From Balneola sp. (GTDB taxonomy: Bacteria > Bacteroidota > Rhodothermia > Balneolales > Balneolaceae), in assembly GCA_017643645.1 (NCBI GenBank), contig JAEPNB010000006.1, positions 62,001-126,000 of the forward strand: DNA of 64,000 nucleotides, written 5' to 3'. The notes beneath the pieces were generated by a model. The model worked only from the letters and a program-made list of their open reading frames with translations. It did not search any database and was not told the DNA's origin. Shown here in pieces: positions 17,277 through 26,465 of this stretch; within the stretch, counting starts at the first letter, position 1, and each line of letters starts with the position of its first letter. Both the position numbers and the translations under genes were made by a program.

Positions 17277-20200
17277 TTAAAATTCAAGGTTGATACCAAG
17301 TTGTACAGTTCTGGCAAGCGGATATGCACCGTAATCTTCACCAGGAGTTAAACTGCTTGATGACTGCAAGTTTACTTCAGGATTAAATCCTATGTAATCT
17401 GTAAAAATCGCTAAGTTTGTTGCAGAAATATATACTCTTGCCTTCCTTGCAAAATTACTCAGCTTCTCTACCGGTAAATTATACCCGAACTGAATATTCT
17501 TTAAGCTTACATAGCTACCATCCTGAACCTGATAGGATGATGCCCTGTTGTTATTTCCATGTGTACCTGTGCTTCTGTCTGCACGCGGATACTTTCCGTT
17601 TCCGGGATCACTTTCAGATATCCACCTGTCATTTAGTACAGCATAAGAATTGAAATTTGCTTCACCGTTAAGCAAGTGACGTGCTGTTAAATTCAACACT
17701 TCCCTACCTACTACCCCCTGAATAAATATTCTCAGATCAAAGTTTCTGTAGTTAAATCTGTTTGAGATTCCATAAATGAAGTCCGGCTGATAACTTCCTA
17801 ACACAGCGCGATCGTCTGCGTTTACTATACCATCACCGTTTACATCTTTAAACCTGAAATCACCAGGTCTTGGATCTGCTGCAAGTACATCGTAATCTCC
17901 ACCGGGAGCATTGTTATTATCTGCATCGATCTCAGCCTGAGTTTGATATACCCTGTCAACTACATAGCCGTAATAACTACCAACTGCAGATCCTATTTGT
18001 GTTATATGCCTTACCCCGGCAGCACCCGAAACAAGTATCGGATCTCCATTCGGACCAAGCTTTCTAACTTTATTTTCGTTTGTAGAAAAATTAAAGTCGG
18101 TTGACCACTGGAATTTACCTACCATATTTCTTGAGGTAATTGAAAACTCGAACCCTTTATTTTCAACTTCACCAATATTTGTCAGTACACTTCCAAATCC
18201 CGTTGAAGGAGGAACATTTACCGATAACAAAAGATCTTTTGTTATAGTAGAGTAGTAATCAACACTACCATAGATTCTATCATTCAGCAGAGCATAATCA
18301 ACACCAAAATTTGTTTGATAGCTGGTTTCCCATGTTAATTCGCTATCACCTAAAGTAGCTAGTGAAGATCCCGGAAATAAAACTCCGTTCTCAGGATAAT
18401 TCACACTATTCAGCAAACTGATTGAACTATAGTTTCCGATCTCAAAGTTTCCTGCTACCCCGTAACTGGCTCTTAGCTTAAGTTCATTGAATACATCCAT
18501 AGATTCCATGAATGATTCCTCTGTTAACCTCCAACCCAGGGAGAAAGATGGAAATATACCTGTTTGGTTATCAGAACCGAATCTTGAGGCCTTGTCTGAT
18601 CTGATTGTAAATGTTCCCAGATATTTTCCTTGATAACCATAATTAAGGCGAGCTAACATAGAGACTAAAGCCCATTCAGACTCATTTACTCCTCCACCAG
18701 TAACAATACCTCCGGCTACATTTGGTATTTGATCATCGACAAAACCATTGGCTGTAACCAAGTTTACTTCGTTAGTTTGTTTTTGAGCAGTATAGCCTAC
18801 CAAAACGCCTACCTTATGATCTGCTTTAAAAGTGTTTTGATAGTTAACTGTATTTTCCCACAACCAGTTAAATCCATTGGCACCACTCGATTGGGCAAAC
18901 GGTTGAGGACTGGTCTGATTTCGGTATAAAAACTTAGTTCCCCTATAGAATGAAGACTGATAATCGTCTAAATCGTAACCAACTAGTGATTTAAACGTGA
19001 TATTTTCATTTATATCAACGGTACCATATACATTTCCGTAAAGTCTGTTATTTTTAATTTCTTCTGAAATAAACTCTCTTATTGCCAGCGGATTACTTGC
19101 AGTAGTAGTTCCTCCACCTAAATAAGACTGATTATTCAGCTGGTTAATCGTACCGTCAGAATTGTACGGCGAAACTACCGGTGAATGAACCAATGCGGAA
19201 TAAATGATCCCCGGCGGTTGCCCAAAATAAGGAGCATTAGCGGGCAAACGATCATGATTGGAAAGAGCGGCATTAGTTACAGAGCCTACTTTAATTTTAT
19301 CAGTTATATCATAACTGACATTTGCTCTGAAGTTATATCTGGTAAATGAGGAACCGTCAATGATACCTTCCTGATCCAAATAACCGGCAGACAAAAAGTA
19401 AGTTGCCTTATCCGTACCTCCACTTGCTGATACATGATAGTTTTGTTGCGCCGAAGAGCTAAGTACCACATCCAACCAATCTGTATCTGTACCATTCCAG
19501 TTTACATACTGTTCAGGAATCAAGAAATTTGCAACATTTGGTCTTCCTGCATTTGTATTAGGGTTATAGTTTGGATTTGCCGGTTGATTACCTCGATCAA
19601 TCTCCTGAAGATAATTGTTATTTCTTGCGTCTTTTGTGTAGGCAATTAATTCCTCAGCGTTCATCATATCTGGTTTATTAACAACTGATGAAGCCCCACC
19701 GTACATACTTACTGTAACTCTGTTTATCCCCGGTGTTCCTTTCTTAGTAGTTACCAAAATTACACCGCCCGCTCCTCTGGATCCATATATTGCAGCGGAT
19801 GCAGCATCCTTCAGAACATCTATAGATTCAATATCATTAGGGTTTAATGAACTAAATGCATTTGATTTTGGTGCCTGAAAAGAGCCTCTTTGTGATTGAA
19901 TATCAACTTGTAGATCTGAGTTTCTGGAAAGTGGCACACCATCAATAACATACAGAGGTCCGTTACTCGCCGTAATTGATCCTCCTCCCCGAATAGTAAT
20001 TTCAGGACTCGCACCCGGCTCGCCTGTAGGTTCAACTACATTTACACCTGCAAGTCTACCTTGCAAAGCATTTTCAAAACTAGAAACCGGTATATTTTCA
20101 AGAACTTCAGTTCGAATCGAAGCAACTGAACCAGTAACCTCTTCTCTTTGCTGTGTCCCATAACCAACTACCACCACATCTTCAAAGATCAGTAAGTCCG

Positions 20201-20873
20201 GCTCCATTTCAATTTGGAGATTCGTCATATTTCCTGTAATCGGAATCTCAAGTTCTTTATAGCCTACGAATCTGAATACAAGCGTTTCAGAATCGTCAGG
20301 AACAGTTATTTCAAACTCTCCATCCATATTTGAAGTAACACCTATACTGGTTCCTTTTACGAATACACTTACTGTTGGTAAAAGTTCTCCGGTCTCGGCA
20401 TCTCTTACCACTCCGGATATTTCTATTTCTAGAACTTTTTTATCATTTACCGTCTTTCGCTTTATCAATAATATTTCGCGTGTGCTCGATATTGCAGCTT
20501 CATATTCTGTACCTATCAGAACATATTCCAGAATTTCTGCTGCTCTGGTTTTTTCGAATTTAACTGAGACCTTTTTATTAAGAACCTGTAGATCTGAATT
20601 ATAAGCGATACCTAGCTTGGTTTTTCTTGCTATCTCTTTTAGCACATCTTTTAACAAAGCACTGTCTTTGTCAATAGAAATTAAACTCTGTAGTTCAGGT
20701 ATACTGTTTTTGTATATATGAACCGGATAATAGCTATTTGCTTGAATGCTGTTTGATGAAGAAGCTATTAGTTGAGCTCTTACATTTGATGGATTCCCGA
20801 ACTGAAGTAAAAATACTCCAATAAGGCAGTAGCAAGAAGCAACCCGTATCATTTTATTAACTAATGGTCTCAT
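17277..20873 (-). CDS. susC: SusC-type TonB-dependent receptor with STN signalling domain
   Basis: The 1198-aa outer-membrane transporter has a signal region (about 1-35), an STN/secretin-type domain (about 62-142; AGAIN KLGIAYNSDLQVLNKK lies within it), a carboxypeptidase-regulatory-like beta domain (about 150-230; GVVRDAETGELLPTVSVFVK), the plug with VVVVGYGTQQREEVTGS and ITIRGGGSI, and a long beta-barrel. The STN domain is the part that contacts FecR in trans-envelope signalling, which fits the fecR and sigma genes just upstream. The start at 20873 is preceded by AGAGGAAA. A LacI-type operator candidate lies in the 82-bp leader. It imports glycan fragments with SusD using TonB energy. Confidence 0.95.
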   Translation of the reverse strand: MRPLVNKMIRVASCYCLIGVFLLQFGNPSNVRAQLIASSSNSIQANSYYPVHIYKNSIPELQSLISIDKDSALLKDVLKEIARKTKLGIAYNSDLQVLNKKVSVKFEKTRAAEILEYVLIGTEYEAAISSTREILLIKRKTVNDKKVLEIEISGVVRDAETGELLPTVSVFVKGTSIGVTSNMDGEFEITVPDDSETLVFRFVGYKELEIPITGNMTNLQIEMEPDLLIFEDVVVVGYGTQQREEVTGSVASIRTEVLENIPVSSFENALQGRLAGVNVVEPTGEPGASPEITIRGGGSITASNGPLYVIDGVPLSRNSDLQVDIQSQRGSFQAPKSNAFSSLNPNDIESIDVLKDAASAAIYGSRGAGGVILVTTKKGTPGINRVTVSMYGGASSVVNKPDMMNAEELIAYTKDARNNNYLQEIDRGNQPANPNYNPNTNAGRPNVANFLIPEQYVNWNGTDTDWLDVVLSSSAQQNYHVSASGGTDKATYFLSAGYLDQEGIIDGSSFTRYNFRANVSYDITDKIKVGSVTNAALSNHDRLPANAPYFGQPPGIIYSALVHSPVVSPYNSDGTINQLNNQSYLGGGTTTASNPLAIREFISEEIKNNRLYGNVYGTVDINENITFKSLVGYDLDDYQSSFYRGTKFLYRNQTSPQPFAQSSGANGFNWLWENTVNYQNTFKADHKVGVLVGYTAQKQTNEVNLVTANGFVDDQIPNVAGGIVTGGGVNESEWALVSMLARLNYGYQGKYLGTFTIRSDKASRFGSDNQTGIFPSFSLGWRLTEESFMESMDVFNELKLRASYGVAGNFEIGNYSSISLLNSVNYPENGVLFPGSSLATLGDSELTWETSYQTNFGVDYALLNDRIYGSVDYYSTITKDLLLSVNVPPSTGFGSVLTNIGEVENKGFEFSITSRNMVGKFQWSTDFNFSTNENKVRKLGPNGDPILVSGAAGVRHITQIGSAVGSYYGYVVDRVYQTQAEIDADNNNAPGGDYDVLAADPRPGDFRFKDVNGDGIVNADDRAVLGSYQPDFIYGISNRFNYRNFDLRIFIQGVVGREVLNLTARHLLNGEANFNSYAVLNDRWISESDPGNGKYPRADRSTGTHGNNNRASSYQVQDGSYVSLKNIQFGYNLPVEKLSNFARKARVYISATNLAIFTDYIGFNPEVNLQSSSSLTPGEDYGAYPLARTVQLGINLEF

Positions 20874-20907
20874 ACGTTTCCTCTGTAACTTGTTAATATT
20901 GATATTT

Positions 20908-20930
20908 TGAAACCGATAAAAGCGCTTCCA
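20908..20930. promoter_or_regulatory. Candidate LacI/GalR-type operator upstream of susC
   Basis: On the minus strand, 20930-20917 reads TGGAAGCGCTTTTA and matches the LacI-family consensus TGNAANCGNTTNCA at all but one defined base. A weaker overlapping match, TGAAACCGATAAAA, lies at 20908-20921 on the plus strand. The position, 35-65 bp before the susC ATG, suits repression or carbon control of susCD. No LacI-type gene is in the window. Confidence 0.4.
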
Positions 20931-20955
20931 AAATATTTGTAATTAAAATTATTCT

Positions 20956-22017
20956 TTAATCTGAACTATCAGACAATTCAAAACTTACCCGGTCATGAAG
21001 CAAGGTATAATCAATTTTTAAAGACATAGATATAGTTTCCAACACCCTTGCCAATGATCTGCTTCTTAATTCCGCCGTTAAGTTCATATCTGCAATTTCT
21101 TTTGAGTCAAACACAACTTCGATATCATATTTCCTTTCAAGTTGTTTTGCCACTTCCTTCATTTTTTCATTCTTAAATGTCAAATACCCATCTTTCCAGC
21201 TAAGGTAGAAATCAACATCATTCACATACTCCGTCTTAATTTCATTGTTCTCCAGATTTAACCTTCCCAGATTTCCGGCAGTAAGAATTACACTACTCTT
21301 TTGTGATTTGCTGTCAGAACTAAATGAAACCGTTCCCTCACTCACTACTGTCTGAATTATATTGTCTCCGGGGTAATTACGAACGGCAAAAGAAGTACCC
21401 AGAACTTCTACAACTGCACCTTTTGTTTTAATGAGAAACGGCTTGTTAGGATTTTTAGCTACATCAAAAAACGCTTCACCTTCTAAGAAAACTTCTCTTC
21501 TGTCTGCTTTGAAAACTTTAGGTATAATAATTTTGCTATCGGAGTTTATATATACTTTTGTCCCATCAGATAGTGTTACCCCACCGCGATAGCCTTTCTC
21601 CATTGAGATCTCATTAAGAGTTGGTGCCTCGGGCTGTACTTCTTCAACATAGAACCTGTCGATAAAGAAAAGCCCCACAAAAGCAGCTATAAGAAATAAA
21701 GCAGCAACTTTACTTAATGTTGGTAAAAGAGGATTATATAAAGACAACCAGGTGCTGCGATTTACATGCTTAGTATTAAAGTTCAAAGTTTCATCTTCAA
21801 TTCTATTCTGCAACACAACCCATTCTAAGTTGCTGTCAAAAACATCTTCGGAGGAATCGGAATGCTCAGAAGCTTCCCATATTTTTTCAAATTCCTTCAT
21901 TATTTCTCTGTTCTTTGAACTTTTAGACAACCAGTCAGACACCAACTGTTTTTCTTTGTTATCACATTCTTCAGCTAAAAATTTTGCTAAAAGGCTTATA
22001 TCCAATTCTGACTTCAC
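20956..22017 (-). CDS. fecR: FecR-type anti-sigma factor
   Basis: The 353-aa inner-membrane regulator has a cytoplasmic N-terminus (about 1-100, FecR/DUF4880-like, would bind the sigma factor), one transmembrane helix at about 102-120 (LSKVAALFLIAAFVGLFF), a periplasmic FecR beta domain (GYRGGVTLSDGTKVYINSDS, FLEGEAFFDVAKN) and a C-terminal STN-like DUF4974 domain (GYLTFKNEKMKEVAKQLERK). It should release the ECF sigma factor when the SusC STN domain reports substrate. It sits 50 bp after the sigma gene and 82 bp before susC. Confidence 0.93.
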   Translation of the reverse strand: MKSELDISLLAKFLAEECDNKEKQLVSDWLSKSSKNREIMKEFEKIWEASEHSDSSEDVFDSNLEWVVLQNRIEDETLNFNTKHVNRSTWLSLYNPLLPTLSKVAALFLIAAFVGLFFIDRFYVEEVQPEAPTLNEISMEKGYRGGVTLSDGTKVYINSDSKIIIPKVFKADRREVFLEGEAFFDVAKNPNKPFLIKTKGAVVEVLGTSFAVRNYPGDNIIQTVVSEGTVSFSSDSKSQKSSVILTAGNLGRLNLENNEIKTEYVNDVDFYLSWKDGYLTFKNEKMKEVAKQLERKYDIEVVFDSKEIADMNLTAELRSRSLARVLETISMSLKIDYTLLHDRVSFELSDSSD

Positions 22018-22067
22018 TTTTAAGTTTGTTTATTATTAGACAGAAGCAAAAACCAATACCCCTAAAA

Positions 22068-22667
22068 TTATTTCATTTTATTTATTTCGATATTGTCACG
22101 CAGGTATTGAAGCGCCTGAGACATATGATTTTCTACCGTCTTTCGTGTTATTTCAAGAATTTTGGCAATTTCTTTATAACTGAAACCATGCTTTCTGTGT
22201 AATTCAAAGACTAACCTTCTTCTTTCCGGCATCTGGCTAACAACTTCCCACACCCTTTTTATCAATTCCAGATGTTCATTGTTCGAGCTGGTTTCTTCAA
22301 ATTCCTGGTTACGAATACTTTTGACCTCGCTCAGAAAATTCTCTCTTAATCGCTGCTGATTTTTTTGCTTACTAAGTAAGTTTAATGACTGATTTCTTAC
22401 GGCTTGATATAAGTAAACCTTTACCGATACTTCTATATCTAATTCTTTTCTGTTTCTCCAGACTTTCAGAAATACATCCTGGACAGCATCTCTTGCAAAC
22501 TCACGGGATTTTGTAATTGAGTTTGCAAACCTGCTTAACTGCTCATGGTATTCAAAGAATAAAGCTTCAAATGCTTTTTTGTCTCCTTTACGTATTCTCT
22601 CCACCCGATTTAAATCATTCAATCGGTTATCCTCTTTACTATTTGCTGAGAGTGCCAATAGTAACAT
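22068..22667 (-). CDS. ECF-family RNA polymerase sigma factor
   Basis: The 199-aa protein has sigma-70 region 2 (FEALFFEYHEQLSRFANSIT, then REFARDAVQDVFLKVW) and region 4 with a helix-turn-helix (GFSYKEIAKILEITRKTVEN, then HMSQALQYLR). This is the layout of the Bacteroidota FecI-like sigma factors that switch on SusC/SusD loci. The start at ATG 22667 was kept, and an N-terminal extension of about 20 residues precedes the conserved part. It is co-transcribed with fecR and is probably controlled by it. Confidence 0.93.
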   Translation of the reverse strand: MLLLALSANSKEDNRLNDLNRVERIRKGDKKAFEALFFEYHEQLSRFANSITKSREFARDAVQDVFLKVWRNRKELDIEVSVKVYLYQAVRNQSLNLLSKQKNQQRLRENFLSEVKSIRNQEFEETSSNNEHLELIKRVWEVVSQMPERRRLVFELHRKHGFSYKEIAKILEITRKTVENHMSQALQYLRDNIEINKMK

Positions 22668-22802
22668 TATTATTTGCAGCTAGTCCTTCTTATTTAGTTA
22701 TCGTCAAAAAGTTTATTATTTCACCCACAACCCAACAGACGTCCTTTTAAATAATTAGTCAAATATTCGTGAAATAGAAACCTGAATTTATGAGATCCTT
22801 TA

Positions 22803-22842
22803 AGAAAAAAGTAAGCAACAACACATGGTTATTGCTTACTTT
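22803..22842 (-). terminator. Rho-independent terminator after the deacetylase gene
   Basis: On the minus strand, AAAGTAAGCAA (22842-22832) pairs perfectly over 11 bp with TTGCTTACTTT (22818-22808) and is followed by a T-run to 22805. It closes the nagB/deacetylase unit before the sigma gene. Confidence 0.85.
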
Positions 22843-22869
22843 AGAAAATGATGGATAGAAAAAATATGC

Positions 22870-23736
22870 TCAGTCTCTTCTTGAGCCTGCGCCATCCGGT
22901 GCGCCTTTATAATATCTGAAGCTTTCTGTAGGCTTCCCATCTACAGCTCCACGTTCAAATACTCTTCTTCTCAATCTTTCCATAAATTCCTTTCCTTCAT
23001 TTCCGGGCAGGTCAGAAATATTTGGTCCTACGTAATTATCAAATGCTGAAGTAAACTGACTAATATATTTAGAGAGTGACTGCACCTTATTCTCAGCATA
23101 TTCAGAAATATCTACTGTTGTGTTAGCTGCATTAGCTGTAGTGCTGTAAAACAGATAATCAGTAACACTATGACGTTCAAGACCTTCATTAATGATCTGA
23201 CTTGGGAAAATCAATCTCCATTCAGCTGCTCTTGCTGCATCAACTGCTAAGTAGGCCGCTGCTCTGTGATCTGCTTTATGCCATTGCTGATATCCATATC
23301 CCGGATCAAAAGCCATCATTGTTGTTGGCTTTAACTTTCTGATCCACCACACAATCTGCTTTACAACTTCTTCTTTATCCGCAAACTCAACCATTCCATC
23401 TGTATAACCTAGATTTATATAGTTTTCCTCAGGAATACCGAGCTCTTTTAAAGCATCAACTTCTTCCTGACGACGAATCTTTGAAAGACGGTCGCGTGTC
23501 ATTGTAGGATCACCGGTTCCAACATTCCCTGTTGTTAAAAGCAAAACATATACTTCATTCCCGTTTGCCTGCAACATTGCCATTGTTCCGTGAGAACCTC
23601 CATCGTCATCAGGATGAGCCCCGATAAACAAAACAGTTCTTCCTGTCCATTCCTCGATTGGTGTTTCCGGTTGAGCCATCAAAACAACAGGCAAAATCAT
23701 GCATGCCGTTAAAATGATTGATTTTATTTTTTTCAT
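22870..23736 (-). CDS. Secreted PIG-L/LmbE-family N-deacetylase
   Basis: The 288-aa zinc-dependent hydrolase removes N-acetyl groups from GlcNAc-type substrates in characterised family members. The zinc motif is AHPDD (40-44, in GAHPDDDGGSHG). A further His comes from WHKADHRAAAYLAVDAAR, and TTGNVGTGD and DRLSKIRRQEEVDALKELG are typical. An N-terminal signal peptide (cleavage near MAQ, residues 20-22) places it outside the cytoplasm, unlike many LmbE enzymes. It lies 18 bp after nagB with GGAG before its ATG. The pair suggests deacetylation of amino-sugar residues outside and deamination inside. Confidence 0.88.
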   Translation of the reverse strand: MKKIKSIILTACMILPVVLMAQPETPIEEWTGRTVLFIGAHPDDDGGSHGTMAMLQANGNEVYVLLLTTGNVGTGDPTMTRDRLSKIRRQEEVDALKELGIPEENYINLGYTDGMVEFADKEEVVKQIVWWIRKLKPTTMMAFDPGYGYQQWHKADHRAAAYLAVDAARAAEWRLIFPSQIINEGLERHSVTDYLFYSTTANAANTTVDISEYAENKVQSLSKYISQFTSAFDNYVGPNISDLPGNEGKEFMERLRRRVFERGAVDGKPTESFRYYKGAPDGAGSRRD

Positions 23737-23754
23737 ATTACTCCGTGATTTGGT

Positions 23755-24534
23755 TTATGATAACTTACTTTCTTTTAGTGAAATTTTGTCCCTGTTTAGC
23801 TTTGAAGCTGACTCCGCATCAAGAATTACCGTTACATTTTTATGTGTTTGTAAATACGTCCCGGGAATATCTTTGCTTAAATGTCCCTCAATACACTCCT
23901 TTACAATCTCGGCTTTTTCATTTCCCCAGGCCATCAGCATTATATGATCGGCACTCAGTATCGTTTTTATTCCCACAGAAATAGCATGCAAAGGTACATC
24001 TTCTTTTTTTCCGAAATACTTCACTGCAGCTGTTCGGGTAGTATCACTGAGAGTTACTTTCTGAGTTATTGAATCCATACTAAAACCGGGTTCATTAAAC
24101 CCGATATGACCATTTAATCCCAGGCCTAAGATCTGAATATCTATTCCGCCATTTCTCCTTATGGACAGTTCGTATTCTGTGCAAAAATTTAATAGATCTT
24201 CATTTTTTATCTCACCATTTGGTATAAAGATATTTTCTTCGTGTATATCAACATGCTGAAAAAAATGATCGTACATATAATAATGATAACTGTGAGGCGA
24301 AGACTTTCTCATCGGATAGTATTCATCAAGATTATATGTAATAATTCTACTGAAGCTGACACCCTTTTTATTAATTTCTACCAACGCTTTATACATATCT
24401 GTCGGTGTTGACCCCGTTGGAAGGCCAAGTACAGTTTCTTCATTTACAGAATTGTTCATCAACACTTTATTTGCGATCATCTGAGCAGCGTATAAAGAAC
24501 CGGATTCTTTATTTTCAAATACAAGTACTTCCAT
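23755..24534 (-). CDS. nagB: Glucosamine-6-phosphate deaminase
   Basis: NagB converts glucosamine-6-phosphate to fructose-6-phosphate and ammonia. The start is placed at ATG 24534 (259 aa, MEVLVFENKESGSLYAAQ), which aligns with the usual NagB N-terminus and has AAAGAG just upstream. An in-frame TTG at 24585 would add 17 unsupported residues. The phosphate loop is LPTGSTPTDMY (about 38-48), the active-site DE pair is at 70-71 (YNLDEYY), and His143 and Glu148 lie in NGHIGFNEPG. Asn141 replaces the Asp of the E. coli enzyme, as in many Gram-positive NagB proteins. It is the first gene of the minus-strand locus. Confidence 0.95.
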   Translation of the reverse strand: MEVLVFENKESGSLYAAQMIANKVLMNNSVNEETVLGLPTGSTPTDMYKALVEINKKGVSFSRIITYNLDEYYPMRKSSPHSYHYYMYDHFFQHVDIHEENIFIPNGEIKNEDLLNFCTEYELSIRRNGGIDIQILGLGLNGHIGFNEPGFSMDSITQKVTLSDTTRTAAVKYFGKKEDVPLHAISVGIKTILSADHIMLMAWGNEKAEIVKECIEGHLSKDIPGTYLQTHKNVTVILDAESASKLNRDKISLKESKLS

Positions 24535-24719
24535 GAACTCTTTAAGGGTTTTATTTTTTATCACCTCTTTGTTTACATACGACAAGTAAAAAGGCCTTTA
24601 CCCCTAATTAAAAATCAACTTCTTTTACTCTATTTTTAAATAATTACTTAAGTTGTTTTCCATTAGCTTTTAATTAAACTGTTTTTAATTCAACATACTC
24701 TTCCAAAAATTAACTTGAT

Positions 24720-26447
24720 ATGCATTGGATAGACTGGGCAGTTCTCTCACTTTTCTTGCTTTATACCATTTGGGATGGGACTCGTCGCGGTAAAGGTGCT
24801 GAAAACATCGAAGGATTTTTACTCGCAGGAAGAAGTATGCCCTGGTGGGCAGCGGGTCTTTCGATCATGGCTACTCAGGCTTCCGCCATAACTTTTATAG
24901 GAACTACCGGAATTGCCTATGTAGAAGACATGCGATTTGTGCAGGTTTATTTAGCCATTCCATTTGCGATGATTCTGATCTGTTTATTTCTGGTTCCTTT
25001 CTTCAGCAGGATGAAAGCCTTTACCGCTTATGAAGTTTTAGAAGAACGATTTGGTTTAAAAACCCGACTTACCACCAGTGGATTATTTTTGATTTCCCGC
25101 GGATTAGCATTAGGAGCTGTAATTGCAGCACCAAGTTATGTGCTTGCTTTGCTTTTAGGTCTTCCACTGACCGCCACTATTCTCATTATAGGATTGATCG
25201 CCACTCTTTACACCATGTACGGAGGAGTTGCCGGAGTGATCCAGACGGATGTAAAGCAAATGGCTGTGATGATGTTCGGCCTTGTCTTCTGCTTTTTTGT
25301 GGTGATGGCAAATCTTCCTGAAGACGTTGGCTTTGGAGGTGCACTCTACCTCGCCGGAAGTCTGGATAAATTAACCGCTCTGGATCTTAATTTTGATCTC
25401 AGCGAAAAGTACAATGTGTGGAGCGGTGTTTTTGCAGCTCTGTTTCTGATGCTTTCCTATTTCGGAACGGATCAAACTCAGGTACAACGATATTTAACCA
25501 CATCGGATACTAAAGAAGCCAAGAAATCTCTCTTGCTTTCTGCCTATGCGAAAGTACCCATGCAGTTCTTTATTCTTCTTCTTGGCGTGATGCTGTACGT
25601 GTTTTTTATTTTTAACGATGCCCCAATTTCTTTCCGCTCTACTGATCCGGTTGCCCAAACTGAAGAGCAATTAAATCGAGAGCAAATCATTGAACAACAA
25701 TATTTAGAAGCTCGTGAAAACCGGCAGAGATTAGCAGTTGAAGCAGCCAGAAATCGAGACATGATTTCTCAGCAGGCATTCTTGGAAGCGGATGCTGATC
25801 TGAATACCGCCCGTCAAAAAGAATTAGCGTTACAAGCTGAAATTAGACAGGCTGATGTGAATGATACCAATTACATCTTTCCTTATTTCATTTTAAAATA
25901 TATTCCGATTGGTTTGGTTGGTCTGATCGTAGCCGGAATTTTTGCAGCAGCTATGAGTTCCATTGATTCAGAATTGAATGCTCTTACTACAGTTTCCATC
26001 GTAGATTGGTATAAACGCCTTCGGCCCGATGATCCAGGTGAATTACACTTTCTAAAATCTTCCCGTTCTGTCACTGTTCTTTGGGGAGTCATCGCCACCG
26101 GTTCAGCACTTATTCTCGGTGAAACCCGCTCTATCATCGAACTGATCAATCAGATAGGAAGCTATTTCTACGGGTCTATTTTAGGAGTTTTTATTCTCCT
26201 GCTTTGGGTGAAGAAAGCGAATGGAAACGGAGCATTGATCGGGCTCCTTTCGGGAATGGCCTCGGTATTTACATTTGATCGACTTTTCTACAATGTAGCG
26301 ACACAGGATTATTCTTTCATCTTTCCATGGTCCCAAACTCCGGAAGGATATTCCAAAGCCATTGAGTTCTTGTGGTTAAATCCGCTGGGTGCTTTTGTGG
26401 TGGTAGTGGTTGGGATTGGAGTTAGTAAACTTATTAAAGAAAAATAA
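24720..26447 (+). CDS. Sodium:solute symporter (SSS/SLC5) with a coiled-coil insertion
   Basis: The 575-aa inner-membrane transporter has about 13 hydrophobic segments and family signatures: SIMATQASAITFIGTTGIAY, FFSRMKAFTAYEVLEERFG, SYFGTDQTQVQRYL and FAAAMSSIDSELNALTTVS. Residues of about 313-381 form a highly charged, Glu/Gln/Arg-rich helical insertion between two membrane helices, predicted to be a coiled coil. Such loops occur in some Bacteroidota SSS proteins but not in the classical ones. It is divergent from nagB across a short AT-rich spacer, so it may import a sugar or sugar acid released by the locus. The substrate is otherwise unknown. Confidence 0.88.
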   Translation: MHWIDWAVLSLFLLYTIWDGTRRGKGAENIEGFLLAGRSMPWWAAGLSIMATQASAITFIGTTGIAYVEDMRFVQVYLAIPFAMILICLFLVPFFSRMKAFTAYEVLEERFGLKTRLTTSGLFLISRGLALGAVIAAPSYVLALLLGLPLTATILIIGLIATLYTMYGGVAGVIQTDVKQMAVMMFGLVFCFFVVMANLPEDVGFGGALYLAGSLDKLTALDLNFDLSEKYNVWSGVFAALFLMLSYFGTDQTQVQRYLTTSDTKEAKKSLLLSAYAKVPMQFFILLLGVMLYVFFIFNDAPISFRSTDPVAQTEEQLNREQIIEQQYLEARENRQRLAVEAARNRDMISQQAFLEADADLNTARQKELALQAEIRQADVNDTNYIFPYFILKYIPIGLVGLIVAGIFAAAMSSIDSELNALTTVSIVDWYKRLRPDDPGELHFLKSSRSVTVLWGVIATGSALILGETRSIIELINQIGSYFYGSILGVFILLLWVKKANGNGALIGLLSGMASVFTFDRLFYNVATQDYSFIFPWSQTPEGYSKAIEFLWLNPLGAFVVVVVGIGVSKLIKEK

Positions 26448-26465
26448 ATCTATAAGCGGTTTTAC

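Noticed and set aside
17252-17341. A longer susD start overlapping susC
   Set aside because: It would place 30 residues before a clear lipoprotein signal, while ATG 17251 has AGGAGA upstream.
24586-24719. A palindromic operator in the nagB-symporter spacer
   Set aside because: The TTAATTAAA-type repeats there are what an AT-rich spacer gives by chance; no convincing two-fold site with GC content.
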